Shown here: positions 27,123 to 34,818 of the stretch, in pieces
Layout of the letters: each line of letters begins with the position of its first letter
How positions within the stretch are numbered: position 1 is the stretch's first letter
Assembly (NCBI RefSeq): GCF_010731115.1
Contig: NZ_AP022616.1
Span: 62,001-126,000, forward strand
Length of the DNA stretch: 64,000 nucleotides
Source: Mycolicibacterium phocaicum
GTDB taxonomy: Bacteria > Actinomycetota > Actinomycetes > Mycobacteriales > Mycobacteriaceae
Reading direction: 5' to 3'
Translations under genes and position numbers: made by a program
Notes under the pieces: generated by a model
The model's database searches: none
Told to the model about the DNA's origin: nothing
The model's input: the letters and a program-made list of their open reading frames with translations, nothing else

Positions 27123-27980
27123 ATGACGCGGTGGAGCGGCTACGCAGGCAAGCGGTGTTTCGTGACGGGGGCGGCCAGCGGCATCGGCCGCGCGACGGTG
27201 CTCAAGCTGGCGCAACAGGGCGCGGTGCTCTATCTGACCGATCGTGACGCCATCGGGTTGGAACAGACCGTCGCCGACGCCCGGGCGCTCGGCGGCGAGG
27301 TGGCCGAACACCGCGCGCTCGACATCTCCGACTACGACGCCGTCGCGGCCTTCGCCGCCGACATCCACAGCCGGCACGAGGCCATGGACGTCGTGCTCAA
27401 CATCGCCGGAATCTCGGCCTGGGGCACCGTGAGCACCCTGACCCATCAGCACTGGCGCTCGATGGTCGACGTCAACCTCATGGGGCCCATCCACGTCATC
27501 GAGACCATGGTCCCGCCCATGGTGGCCGCGGGCCGCGGCGGTCGTCTGGCCAATGTCTCGTCGGCCGCGGGCATCGTCGCGCTGCCGTGGCACGCCGCCT
27601 ACAGTGCCAGCAAGTACGGCCTGCGCGGGGTCAGCGAGGTGCTGCGCTTCGACCTGGCACGGCATCGCATCGGGGTGTCGGTCGTGGTGCCCGGCGCGGT
27701 GAAAACGCCTCTGATGCAGACGGTTCAGATCGCGGGCGTGGATCGCGACGATCCGCAGGTGCAGCGCTGGGTGGCCAGGTTCGCCGGGCACGCGGTGTCG
27801 CCCGAGCAGGCCGCGGACAAGCTGTTGTCCGGGGTGGCCAAGAACCGGTTCATGATCTACACGTCGCCCGACATCCGGGCCCTGTACCTGTTCAAGCGGC
27901 TGGCGTGGTGGCCCTACAGCGTGTCGATGCGTCAGGTGAACGTGTTGTTCACGCGCGCCTTGCGGCCCAAGCGTGCCTGA
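27123..27980 (+). CDS. SDR-family oxidoreductase (Rv3057c-like)
   Basis: The 285-residue classical SDR has TGAASGIGRATV for the cofactor, NIAG, NVSSAAG with the catalytic Ser, and YSASKYGLRG with Tyr and Lys. The extended C-terminus contains KNRFMIYTSPDIRALYLFKRL, a basic hydrophobic segment that may touch the membrane. It follows the TetR gene by ten bases and is probably in one operon with it. Together with the divergent P450 it may oxidise a lipid alcohol or sterol-like compound. The substrate is unknown. Confidence 0.9.
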   Translation: MTRWSGYAGKRCFVTGAASGIGRATVLKLAQQGAVLYLTDRDAIGLEQTVADARALGGEVAEHRALDISDYDAVAAFAADIHSRHEAMDVVLNIAGISAWGTVSTLTHQHWRSMVDVNLMGPIHVIETMVPPMVAAGRGGRLANVSSAAGIVALPWHAAYSASKYGLRGVSEVLRFDLARHRIGVSVVVPGAVKTPLMQTVQIAGVDRDDPQVQRWVARFAGHAVSPEQAADKLLSGVAKNRFMIYTSPDIRALYLFKRLAWWPYSVSMRQVNVLFTRALRPKRA

Positions 27981-27999
27981 ACCCCAAAGCTGCTGAGCT

Positions 28000-29160
28000 T
28001 CAGCGCTTTCCCCAGTCCCACGGCGGCGCGGTGAGCATGGTCTGGCCGTCGATCTGGGTTTCGCCCCACTGCTTGACCAGTTCGACTTCGCTCGCGTCGC
28101 ACGCGGCCAGCCGCTCGCGCAGCCGTGCCGAGTGGGTGACGACGACCACCTGCGTCTTGCGTGCGGCAGCGGCGATCATGTCGGCGAGCGGGCCCACCAG
28201 GTCGGGATGCAGGGACGTCTCCGGCTCGTTGAGCACCATGAGCGCAGGCGGCTGCGGCGTCAGCAGGGCGGCGCCCCAGAGCAGGAATCGCAGTGTGCCG
28301 TCGGATAATTCGGCCGAGCGCAGCGGACGGAGCATGCCGCGTTGGTGCAGTTGCAGTTCGAACAATCCGCTGTCGGAGCTCACCGAAATCTCGGCGCCGT
28401 CGAATGCATCGGCGACAGCACGCGGCAGATCGTCGAACCCGGCTTCAAGGATGGTCTGCACGGCGGCGGCCAGGTCGTTGCCGTCGTTGCTCAGCACCGG
28501 AGTGCGGGTGCCCACCTGGCGGCGGCGGGCCGGCGCGTCCCGGTCGACGCGGAAGCCGTCGTAGAAACGCCAGTCGCGCAATCGGTCCCGGACCGCGGCC
28601 AGCTCGGGCAGCGCCTCGGGGTTCGCGTACTCCGCGAGGACGCTGCGGTAGCTGGGCAGGGCGCGGGTCAGTTCGTCGAAACCGCGGCCCGAGTCGGATG
28701 CCACCTCGGCGTAGGTCCGGGTGCGACGGACCAGAGCGCTGCTGGGCCGGGGAGAAGGCCCGGCGAACACGGTCTCGCGCTTGATCTCGGGGTCCTGACC
28801 GAACATCGAGTTGTGGCCGGGGTCCTGCGGCAGGCCGAGGTCGATGAAATAGCCGAAATCGGTTGCCGCGAAGCCGAGTTCGAGCGACACCGGCCGGGTC
28901 CGGCTGGTGCCTTCGGTAGTACCCGTCCGGCGCGCGCCACTGGTGTTCTCCGGCCCGGCCCACAGCACCGACTGCAACCCGCCCTCGCGGGCCAGTGACC
29001 CGATGACCTCGCCGCGTCCGCAGTCGGCCAGCAGCCCCAGCGCCCGGTACACCGACGACTTGCCGGTGCCGTTGGCCCCGGTCACCACGGTCAGCTCCGA
29101 CAGTGGCAGGACGATCTCGCGCAGCGACCGGTAGCCCCGGATGGCGATGGTGGTGAGCAC
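28000..29160 (-). CDS. AAA/RecF-like ATPase (ABC-ATPase fold)
   Basis: The 386-residue ATPase has a Walker A motif GANGTGKSS (residues 28-36), an ABC-like signature LSDGTLRFLL, a Walker B ALMVLNEPETSLHPD and a His-switch region VVVVTHSARLRE. This is the layout of RecF/OLD-type single-chain ATPases without a TOPRIM domain. The GTG start overlaps the TAG stop of dinB2, so it is translated with the DNA polymerase. That coupling suggests a DNA repair or replication-related role, which is inference. The gene is not part of the M. tuberculosis neighbourhood as I remember it. Confidence 0.85.
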   Translation of the reverse strand: MLTTIAIRGYRSLREIVLPLSELTVVTGANGTGKSSVYRALGLLADCGRGEVIGSLAREGGLQSVLWAGPENTSGARRTGTTEGTSRTRPVSLELGFAATDFGYFIDLGLPQDPGHNSMFGQDPEIKRETVFAGPSPRPSSALVRRTRTYAEVASDSGRGFDELTRALPSYRSVLAEYANPEALPELAAVRDRLRDWRFYDGFRVDRDAPARRRQVGTRTPVLSNDGNDLAAAVQTILEAGFDDLPRAVADAFDGAEISVSSDSGLFELQLHQRGMLRPLRSAELSDGTLRFLLWGAALLTPQPPALMVLNEPETSLHPDLVGPLADMIAAAARKTQVVVVTHSARLRERLAACDASEVELVKQWGETQIDGQTMLTAPPWDWGKR

Positions 29161-30188
29161 TACTTCGGCATCTCCAGTTCCAGCCGGACCCCGAGCAGCC
29201 GCACCGGCCGGTCCATTTCGAAGTCGTGCAGCAGGTCGATCGCGGTCCGGGTGATGGTCTCCAGATCCGTACCGGCCACCGGCAACTTGCGAATCTTGGT
29301 GCGGGTGAAGAACGTCTTGGTTCGTACGGTCACGGCTACTCGGGTGACGATACGGCCCTGCTCGACGATCTCATCCAGGGTCCGCCGGGCCAGCTCGCCG
29401 ACCGCGGCGTCCATCTCGGCGATATCGGTGAGGTCCGCAGGGAACGTCACCACATGGCTGCGGGACCGTGGCACCCACGGTTCGGCCGTCACGTTGCTGT
29501 CGCCGCCGCCCTTGGCGAGCAACAGGATCCACAACCCGGTGGTCGGGCCGAACGTCGACGTGAGCAGCTCGGCGTCGGTGCGGGCCAGCTCGGCGACGGT
29601 CGTGATGTCGAGCTCGGCAAGCTTTTTCGCGGTCTTGGGTCCCACGCCCCAGAGCGCGTCGACCGGCCGGTCGCCCATGACCGTCATCCAGTTCTCGGCG
29701 GTGAGTGCGAAAACCCCGGCCGGCTTGCCGAATCCGGTGGCGACCTTGGCGCGCTGCTTGTTGTCGCTGATGCCGACGCTGCACGACAGGCCGGTCTCGG
29801 CAGCGATCACGGCGCGAATCTTCTCGGCCAGTTCGAACGGATCGTCTACGGCCGCACCGACGTACGCCTCGTCCCAGCCCCATACCTCGACCGGATGGCC
29901 GAGGTCGCGCAGGAGGCCCATCACCTGTTCGGAGGCTTCGTCGTAGGCCGGCGCGTCCGAGGGCAGGAAGACGGCCTCCGGGCATTTGCGGGCGGCGGTG
30001 CGCAGCGGCATCCCGGCGTGGACGCCGAATTCCCTTGCCTCATAGGAAGCGCACGTGACCACCTTGCGGGGCTCGGTGGGGTCACCGCTGCCGCCGACGA
30101 TGACGGGTTGCCCGACCAGCTCAGGGTGACGGCGCAATTCGACGGACGCCAGGAACTGATCGAGGTCGACGTGCAGTACCCACGTCAT
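29160..30188 (-). CDS. dinB2: Y-family DNA polymerase IV DinB2
   Basis: The 342-residue enzyme is very similar to M. tuberculosis Rv3056 as I recall it. VLHVDLDQFLASVELRR holds the first catalytic Asp, the PRKVVTCASYEAREFGV motif follows, then VWGWDEAYVGA with the Asp-Glu pair, SVGISDNKQRAKVATGFGKP, and a little-finger domain ending in RLLGVRLELEMPK. There is no obvious C-terminal clamp-binding motif, as for DinB2. It performs low-fidelity lesion or ribonucleotide-tolerant synthesis. The start at 30188 lies one base after the stop of an upstream TetR gene. Confidence 0.95.
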   Translation of the reverse strand: MTWVLHVDLDQFLASVELRRHPELVGQPVIVGGSGDPTEPRKVVTCASYEAREFGVHAGMPLRTAARKCPEAVFLPSDAPAYDEASEQVMGLLRDLGHPVEVWGWDEAYVGAAVDDPFELAEKIRAVIAAETGLSCSVGISDNKQRAKVATGFGKPAGVFALTAENWMTVMGDRPVDALWGVGPKTAKKLAELDITTVAELARTDAELLTSTFGPTTGLWILLLAKGGGDSNVTAEPWVPRSRSHVVTFPADLTDIAEMDAAVGELARRTLDEIVEQGRIVTRVAVTVRTKTFFTRTKIRKLPVAGTDLETITRTAIDLLHDFEMDRPVRLLGVRLELEMPK

Positions 30189-30189
30189 C

Positions 30190-30822
30190 TCAGGTCCCGC
30201 AAAGCTTGCGCGCCACGCTTTCCCACGCGTCGCCCTGTGCCTGCAGGCTGTGACCCAGATCGTCGCGCTGGTGGCTGACGTAGTCGGCGTCGAGAAGGGC
30301 CAGTAGGGCATCGGTCTGGGCGTCGAGGTCTCCCGTGGTGCCGGCGGTGTGCAGCAGCATCCGGACGTGGGTGCGGTGGACGGCTGCCGCGGCTCCGAAG
30401 CGGCTCTGCGGATCACGCCCGGCGTCGGACAGCAGGGCGCGGTGCTGCCAGACGAACTGGAGGCGGTCGCGGCCGTAGGCGAGTAGTCGTTCCAGTGGCG
30501 GTGCGCCGGGCCCAAGGGGAGGTGGGCCGAACATCATGGCGTTCTGCTCGACCTGCTCGTCCTCGTCGAGGAGCACGAGCATGAGGCCGGAACGGCTGCC
30601 GAACCGGCGGAACAGGGTGCCTTTGCCGACACCGGCCTCGGCCGCGATGTCGTCCATGGTGACGCCGTCGGAGCCGCGCGCGGCGATGAGTCGGCGGGCC
30701 GCGTCGAGAAGCAGGAGCCGGTTGCGCGCCGCATCGCCGCGCTCGACCGGCGCAGCCGGACTCATCGGCAGACCTGCCATCGGCAGGTTCGCGGGCCGCA
30801 GTTGCGCCACCCCGTCGCTCAT
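30190..30822 (-). CDS. TetR-family regulator (Rv3055-like)
   Basis: The 210-residue protein has an N-terminal TetR helix-turn-helix (LLDAARRLIAARGSDGVTMD then IAAEAGVGKGTLFRRFGSRSGL) and a C-terminal helical domain. It heads a three-gene unit with dinB2 and the AAA ATPase and is divergent from the FMN reductase. It probably regulates itself and both flanking units through an inverted repeat in the shared promoter region. The first 28 residues are disordered, and ATG codons within them could be alternative starts. Confidence 0.9.
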   Translation of the reverse strand: MSDGVAQLRPANLPMAGLPMSPAAPVERGDAARNRLLLLDAARRLIAARGSDGVTMDDIAAEAGVGKGTLFRRFGSRSGLMLVLLDEDEQVEQNAMMFGPPPLGPGAPPLERLLAYGRDRLQFVWQHRALLSDAGRDPQSRFGAAAAVHRTHVRMLLHTAGTTGDLDAQTDALLALLDADYVSHQRDDLGHSLQAQGDAWESVARKLCGT

Positions 30823-30848
30823 GAAAAAACTTTAACTCAGGCGGAATG

Positions 30849-30868
30849 AATCGGACCGCAGTCCGGTT
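30849..30868. promoter_or_regulatory. Inverted repeat in TetR/FMN-reductase divergent promoter
   Basis: CGGAC-CGCA-GTCCG with partly symmetrical flanks lies 27 bases upstream of the TetR start and about 60 bases upstream of the FMN reductase gene. It is a candidate operator for the adjacent TetR protein. Confidence 0.4.
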
Positions 30869-30927
30869 GACTCATGCGAGGATCGGTTCGCCGGAACGGT
30901 CCACAGAGACAAGCTAGGGGAGAGAAA

Positions 30928-31467
30928 ATGGCAGATACCAAGGTCCTGGTCCTGGTCGGCAGCCTGCGCGCGGCCTCGTTGAACCGACAGCTCGCCGAGG
31001 TGGCGGTCGAATCGGCGCCTGAGGGCGTGACGGTACGGGTGGCGGACGGACTGGCCGACCTGCCGTTCTACAACGAAGACATCGACAACGACTCGGCTCC
31101 CGAGGCGGTCGTCGCGCTGCGCCAGATCGCGGGTGACGCGGACGCGATCCTGGCTGTGACCCCGGAGTACAACGGCACCATTCCCGCCGTCTTGAAGAAC
31201 GCGATCGACTGGCTGTCGCGCCCGTACGGTTCCGGCGCCGTCGCCGGCAAGCCGCTGGCGGTCATCGGTACCGCGCTCGGCCAGTACGGCGGGGTGTGGG
31301 CACATGACGAGAGCCGCAAGTCGTTCGGCATCGCCGGTGCGGATGTCGTCGACGTCAAGCTGTCCCTGCCGGCGTCGGCGTTCGACGGCAAGCATCCGCG
31401 TGAGGCGGCCGAGGTCGTCGAGGGCGTGCGTGGCGTGGTCGCCAAGCTGGCCGCCGAGGTCGGCTGA
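30928..31467 (+). CDS. NADPH-dependent FMN reductase (Rv3054c-like)
   Basis: The 179-residue flavodoxin-like protein has VLVGSLRAASLNRQLAE for FMN phosphate binding, LPFYNEDID, TPEYNGTIPAVLKNAIDW with the family P-E-Y-N-x-x-x-P signature, and ALGQYGGVWAH. It reduces FMN or quinone-like compounds with NAD(P)H. GGGGAGAG directly precedes the ATG. The gene sits beside TetR and dinB2 as in M. tuberculosis, but nrdH, its other neighbour there, is 6.7 kb away here. Confidence 0.92.
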   Translation: MADTKVLVLVGSLRAASLNRQLAEVAVESAPEGVTVRVADGLADLPFYNEDIDNDSAPEAVVALRQIAGDADAILAVTPEYNGTIPAVLKNAIDWLSRPYGSGAVAGKPLAVIGTALGQYGGVWAHDESRKSFGIAGADVVDVKLSLPASAFDGKHPREAAEVVEGVRGVVAKLAAEVG

Positions 31468-31488
31468 ATCCACCTCAGCTGAGCGTCA

Positions 31489-31524
31489 GGGCCGCCGGTA
31501 TCCGCGAACGGATATCGGCGGCCC
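31489..31524 (+). terminator. Hairpin terminator after FMN reductase
   Basis: GGGCCGCCGGTATCCG pairs with 31509-31524 over 16 bases with one mismatch around a CGAA loop, 22 bases past the stop codon. Only a few T residues follow, as in many mycobacterial terminators. Confidence 0.7.
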
Positions 31525-31644
31525 TTCGCTGTGTGCCTGCTGAGCGGCACCGCGGCGAAATATCCGGTAGCTGTCATCCTTCGGGGACAAACGGGCCGAC
31601 GACGAACTACGGTTTGGGGGTGGCCGGGAAAACAGGCAGTTAAC

Positions 31645-32928
31645 GTGGCCGGTGGCGCAGACCGCACCGGCGCGGGTGACGCGTTGACGCAGGCGGTGGC
31701 CGGAATCGGCATGCGATTGGACGCTCGGCTCGCCGACATCACACGCTCTGTCTCGGAACTGCTGGTGGCGGATATCCGCGAGCTGCGCGACGAAGAGCAA
31801 CTCCAGCAGGTCCTGGCCGATTCGGTCGCGGCGAACATCGATGCGTTCTTCGCCGCGGCCCGGCACGGAATCTCGATCGACCTGTTGCATGCCCCCGCGG
31901 CCGCGCTCGAGCATGCACGCCGGTTGGCGCAACGCGACATCTCGGCAAACGTCCTGGTGCGGTCGTACCGGCTCGGCCACCAGGCGGTACTGAAAGAGGT
32001 GCTCGAGGAGATCCGGGCCGCGAAACTCGATCCGGGATTGGGCCTGGACATTTTCGACGTGATGTCGACGATCTCGTTCAACTACATCGACAGGATCTCG
32101 CAAGAGGTCGTCGAGGTGTACCAGCAGGCGCGGGAGAGCTGGCTGGAGAACCGAAACAGTGTGCGCGTCACAGAGATTCGTGAGCTGCTGGCCGGTGGCG
32201 ATGTCGATATCGATGCCGCGACGGTGGCCATCCGCTATCCGTTGCAGCGCACCCACCTCGCGGTGCTGCTGTGGTGCGACGACTCCGAGGACCGGCTGGC
32301 CGAGATGGAGCGGCTGATCCAGCAGTTCGCCGCGTCGATCGGTGCGGCCGACTCACCGCTGTTCGTCTCGGTCGATCGGGCCACGGCGTGGGCCTGGGTC
32401 GCGGTGCCCGCGGCGGTCATCGCGGAGGCGGTGACATGGCTGGGGAGTCTGGTGCCGGCCGATGGGCCGTATGTCGCCGCCGGGACTCCGCAGTCCGGCG
32501 TCGCCGGCTTTCGGCTGTCGCACCGGCAGGCCGAAGACGCCCGCGCCGTCGCGGTGGCGTCGGGCCCGCAGCGGCGCCGGTTCACCGCGTTCGGCCACCG
32601 TGGCATCGCGCTCGCGGCCCTGCTGGGGACGAACGTCGATGCGCTGTCGGCGTGGGCCACGGAAGTGCTTGGCCCGCTGGCCTGTTCGACAGACGGTGAC
32701 CAGCGCCTGCGCGAGACGCTGCAGGCCTTCCTCAAGGCGGGCGGCAGCAACAAGGCCGCGGCCGAGGAGCTGCACCTGCATACGAACTCGGTGAAGTACC
32801 GGGTGCAGCGGGCGATCGAACGCCGGGGCCGGCCCATCGAGGACGACCGGCTCGACGTCGAGGTGGCGCTGCTGCTGTGCAGTCTTTTCGGCGACCGGCT
32901 GCTCGATCCGGTCGACGACGGCGGGTGA
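31645..32928 (+). CDS. PucR-family (CdaR-like) transcriptional regulator
   Basis: The roughly 427-residue protein ends in a PucR-type helix-turn-helix (LRETLQAFLKAGGSNKAAAE then LHLHTNSVKYRVQRA). Ahead of it is a GGDEF-like CdaR domain, and at the N-terminus a helical RsbRD-like sensory segment with ISANVLVRSYRLGHQAVLKEV. Such proteins often control catabolic genes in response to small molecules. The start is uncertain: GTG 31645 is chosen, with ATG 31711 as an alternative, because upstream codons lack a binding site. No target is obvious, though the ECF operon begins 108 bases downstream. Confidence 0.85.
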   Translation: MAGGADRTGAGDALTQAVAGIGMRLDARLADITRSVSELLVADIRELRDEEQLQQVLADSVAANIDAFFAAARHGISIDLLHAPAAALEHARRLAQRDISANVLVRSYRLGHQAVLKEVLEEIRAAKLDPGLGLDIFDVMSTISFNYIDRISQEVVEVYQQARESWLENRNSVRVTEIRELLAGGDVDIDAATVAIRYPLQRTHLAVLLWCDDSEDRLAEMERLIQQFAASIGAADSPLFVSVDRATAWAWVAVPAAVIAEAVTWLGSLVPADGPYVAAGTPQSGVAGFRLSHRQAEDARAVAVASGPQRRRFTAFGHRGIALAALLGTNVDALSAWATEVLGPLACSTDGDQRLRETLQAFLKAGGSNKAAAEELHLHTNSVKYRVQRAIERRGRPIEDDRLDVEVALLLCSLFGDRLLDPVDDGG

Positions 32929-32961
32929 GAGCGGCTGATGATGTCGCTCGTGGCGGCCCGA

Positions 32962-32981
32962 TGTAACCCCGGAGGCTATCT
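32962..32981 (+). promoter_or_regulatory. Promoter-like motif A upstream of the ECF sigma gene
   Basis: TGTAACCC-N7-TATCT occurs 56 bases upstream of the sigma factor GTG. The same two blocks with the same spacing occur 55 bases upstream of the cupredoxin gene. The blocks are too close to be a standard -35/-10 pair, so this is either an unusual promoter or a repeated operator. Confidence 0.5.
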
Positions 32982-33036
32982 ACATGGCGAAGTGGTCCCG
33001 CGGCGTGCCGGGCCGCACCGATGAGACGGGGCCAAT

Positions 33037-33582
33037 GTGTCTGCGCAGCGTGACCCTGTGCACCGAACCCCACTGCGCGTGGTCTCGTCGGATTCCCGGT
33101 ATCCCGACTGGGAGTCCGTCTACCAGGACAACGCGACGTGGGTGTACCGCACGATCTACGCGCGGGTCGGCAATCAGGCCGACGCCGAGGATCTCACCGC
33201 CGAGGTGTTTCTCGCCGCCCTGCGGCCGTTGCGGCTGACGGCAAGTGCTGCCGAGGTGCGGTCCTATCTGCGGAGTACCGCGCGCACGGTGCTCGCCGCG
33301 CACTGGCGCGAGACGATGGGGCGGGAGATCACCTGCATCGACCTCGATATCGAAGCGCCGCCGGAAGCCGAAGAGTCCATCAGCACCGCACCGGACCGTG
33401 TCGCCGCGGTGTTGGACGCCCTGCCGGACAACTATCGACGCATACTGGAGCTGCGATTTCTCCAGACCAAGTCGATCAAGGAGTCCGCAGCGGAGCTCGG
33501 TGTCAGCGTCGCCAACGCAAAGGTGTTGCAACACCGGGCATTACGACTGGCGGCACAGATCAACGAGAAGGGCGAGCCATGA
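33037..33582 (+). CDS. ECF-type RNA polymerase sigma factor
   Basis: The 181-residue protein has sigma region 2 (WVYRTIYARVGNQADAEDLTAE followed by VFLAALRPL), a short linker with AEVRSYLRSTARTVLAAHWR, and region 4 with ALPDNYRRILELRFLQT and the helix-turn-helix IKESAAELGVSVANAKVLQH. It lacks a C-terminal extension, so it is a minimal two-domain ECF factor that needs an external regulator. The stop overlaps the ATG of a membrane Rieske protein (ATGA), the place normally taken by an anti-sigma factor. A motif repeated within the operon lies 56 bases upstream and could be its autoregulated promoter. The GTG at 33037 gives the expected length. Confidence 0.9.
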   Translation: MSAQRDPVHRTPLRVVSSDSRYPDWESVYQDNATWVYRTIYARVGNQADAEDLTAEVFLAALRPLRLTASAAEVRSYLRSTARTVLAAHWRETMGREITCIDLDIEAPPEAEESISTAPDRVAAVLDALPDNYRRILELRFLQTKSIKESAAELGVSVANAKVLQHRALRLAAQINEKGEP

Positions 33583-34286
33583 ACGCGCGGGGGTTGCGCC
33601 GGTACCTCGACGATCTGTTGCGCGGCCGCAAGCCGTCGCGGTTCACGCCCGACGACTTCGACGCGGCGCAGATGCGGACGGCGATCGACCTGCAGGCGGC
33701 CCGGCCCGGCGCCGACGAGCCGCGGCCGGAGTTCCTCGCCGATCTGCACGGCAGACTCGCCGCACAGTTCGACGGCGAGGAAGCGGCGGCGTCGAAGCCG
33801 GGTTGGCTGCGCGCCAACCGGCGTCAGGTGATCGTCGGGACATCGGCGGCCGCCGGTGCCGCGGTGGCCGCGGTCGCCGTCGACCGGGCTCTGGTGGGCC
33901 GCAGTGGGCCGGGCAACCAGGACACCGCGAACCCTGAGCTGGTCCCGTCCGCCGGCAGCTGGCAGAAGGTCGCCGACAGCGCCGACGTGTCGGAGGGGGC
34001 GGTGCATCCGTTCGACCTGGGCACGGTCGTGGGGTTCGTGCGCAGGGTCGACGGGAACGTGCAGGGCATCTCGGGCGTCTGCACGCATCAGGGCTGCCGA
34101 CTCTGGTTCGACGGGCCGGACGACCGGCTGCGCTGCCCCTGCCATTCCACGTCGTTCGCCACCGACGGGCACGTCCTGACACATCAGCTGCCGATAGCGC
34201 CAAAACCCTTGCCGAAGTTCGATGTTCGTGAGGTGGGCGGCGTGATCGAGGTTTTCGCGCCGACGCCGCCGAGTCAGCCGGCCTGA
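33579..34286 (+). CDS. Membrane-anchored Rieske [2Fe-2S] protein with anti-sigma-like N-terminus
   Basis: The 235-residue protein has three parts. Residues 1-80 form a charged cytoplasmic helical region (RRYLDDLLRGRKPSRFTPDD, then EFLADLHGRLAAQFD). Residues about 83-105 form one membrane helix. Residues 120-235 form an exported Rieske domain with C168-x-H170-x-x-C173 and C186-x-C188-H189; C168, H170, C186 and H189 would hold the cluster and C173 and C188 the disulfide. The gene overlaps the sigma factor gene by four bases. By position and topology the N-terminal region is a candidate anti-sigma domain, so redox state outside could control the sigma factor. The N-terminal part has no zinc-binding HxxxCxxC motif. 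Confidence 0.88.
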   Translation: MNARGLRRYLDDLLRGRKPSRFTPDDFDAAQMRTAIDLQAARPGADEPRPEFLADLHGRLAAQFDGEEAAASKPGWLRANRRQVIVGTSAAAGAAVAAVAVDRALVGRSGPGNQDTANPELVPSAGSWQKVADSADVSEGAVHPFDLGTVVGFVRRVDGNVQGISGVCTHQGCRLWFDGPDDRLRCPCHSTSFATDGHVLTHQLPIAPKPLPKFDVREVGGVIEVFAPTPPSQPA

Positions 34287-34291
34287 GACGG

Positions 34292-34311
34292 TGTAACCCG
34301 CCGCCGTATCT
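34292..34311 (+). promoter_or_regulatory. Promoter-like motif B upstream of the cupredoxin gene
   Basis: TGTAACCC-N7-TATCT repeats the motif at 32962-32981 exactly in its two blocks and spacing, and lies 55 bases upstream of the cupredoxin GTG. It suggests a second transcription start within the operon under the same control. Confidence 0.5.
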
Positions 34312-34365
34312 GTTGGTGAGGGTGCGTGGACGCGCCCGAACCCGACGACTACGGAGGTTCCCGTC

Positions 34366-34818
34366 GTGTCGCGACGATCCCTGGTGGCGCTCTCCGGCGC
34401 AGTCCTGCTCCTGGCTGCATGCACCTCGACCGTTCCACAAAGCTCAACTGCAACCGCGGTTTTCAGTTCCGGCGTCACGCCTGGCATGTCGGGCTCCGGG
34501 TCCGGACCCGCGATGGGCTCGATGACGATGGCCCCGCCCGAACCGGGCCACCAGGCGCCGATGCCGGCCGGCCCGAACGCCGTCAACATCGACAACTTCG
34601 CGCTCGCGCCCGACACGCTGACGGTGCCGGCCGGAACGACCGTGACGTGGACCAACCACGACGAAGACCCACACAACGTCGTCGCCGAAGGCGGTCAGTT
34701 CCGCTCTCCGACAATGGGTTCCGGCGCCACCTTCAGCTACGTGTTCGCAGCGCCCGGCACCTACACGTACGTCTGCGGCATTCACCCCTTCATGCACGGG
34801 ACGGTGGTCGTCAAATGA
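34366..34818 (+). CDS. Cupredoxin-domain lipoprotein
   Basis: The 150-residue protein has a lipobox LLLAAC with the lipidated Cys19. A flexible Met/His-rich linker follows (SGPAMGSMTMAPPEPGHQAP lies within it), then a plastocyanin-like domain. Copper ligands are H103 (DPHNVV), C137, H140 and M143 in YVCGIHPFMHG, a complete type-1 copper site. It is probably anchored outside the membrane and carries electrons or binds copper near the Rieske protein encoded upstream. The Met-rich linker may bind copper as well. The stop overlaps the start of the phosphoesterase gene (ATGA). Confidence 0.9.
   Translation: MSRRSLVALSGAVLLLAACTSTVPQSSTATAVFSSGVTPGMSGSGSGPAMGSMTMAPPEPGHQAPMPAGPNAVNIDNFALAPDTLTVPAGTTVTWTNHDEDPHNVVAEGGQFRSPTMGSGATFSYVFAAPGTYTYVCGIHPFMHGTVVVK

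Noticed and set aside
32962..34311. Reading TGTAACCC and TATCT as classical ECF -35 and -10 elements
   Set aside because: The gap between them is far shorter than the usual 15-17 bases, so only a repeated motif is claimed.
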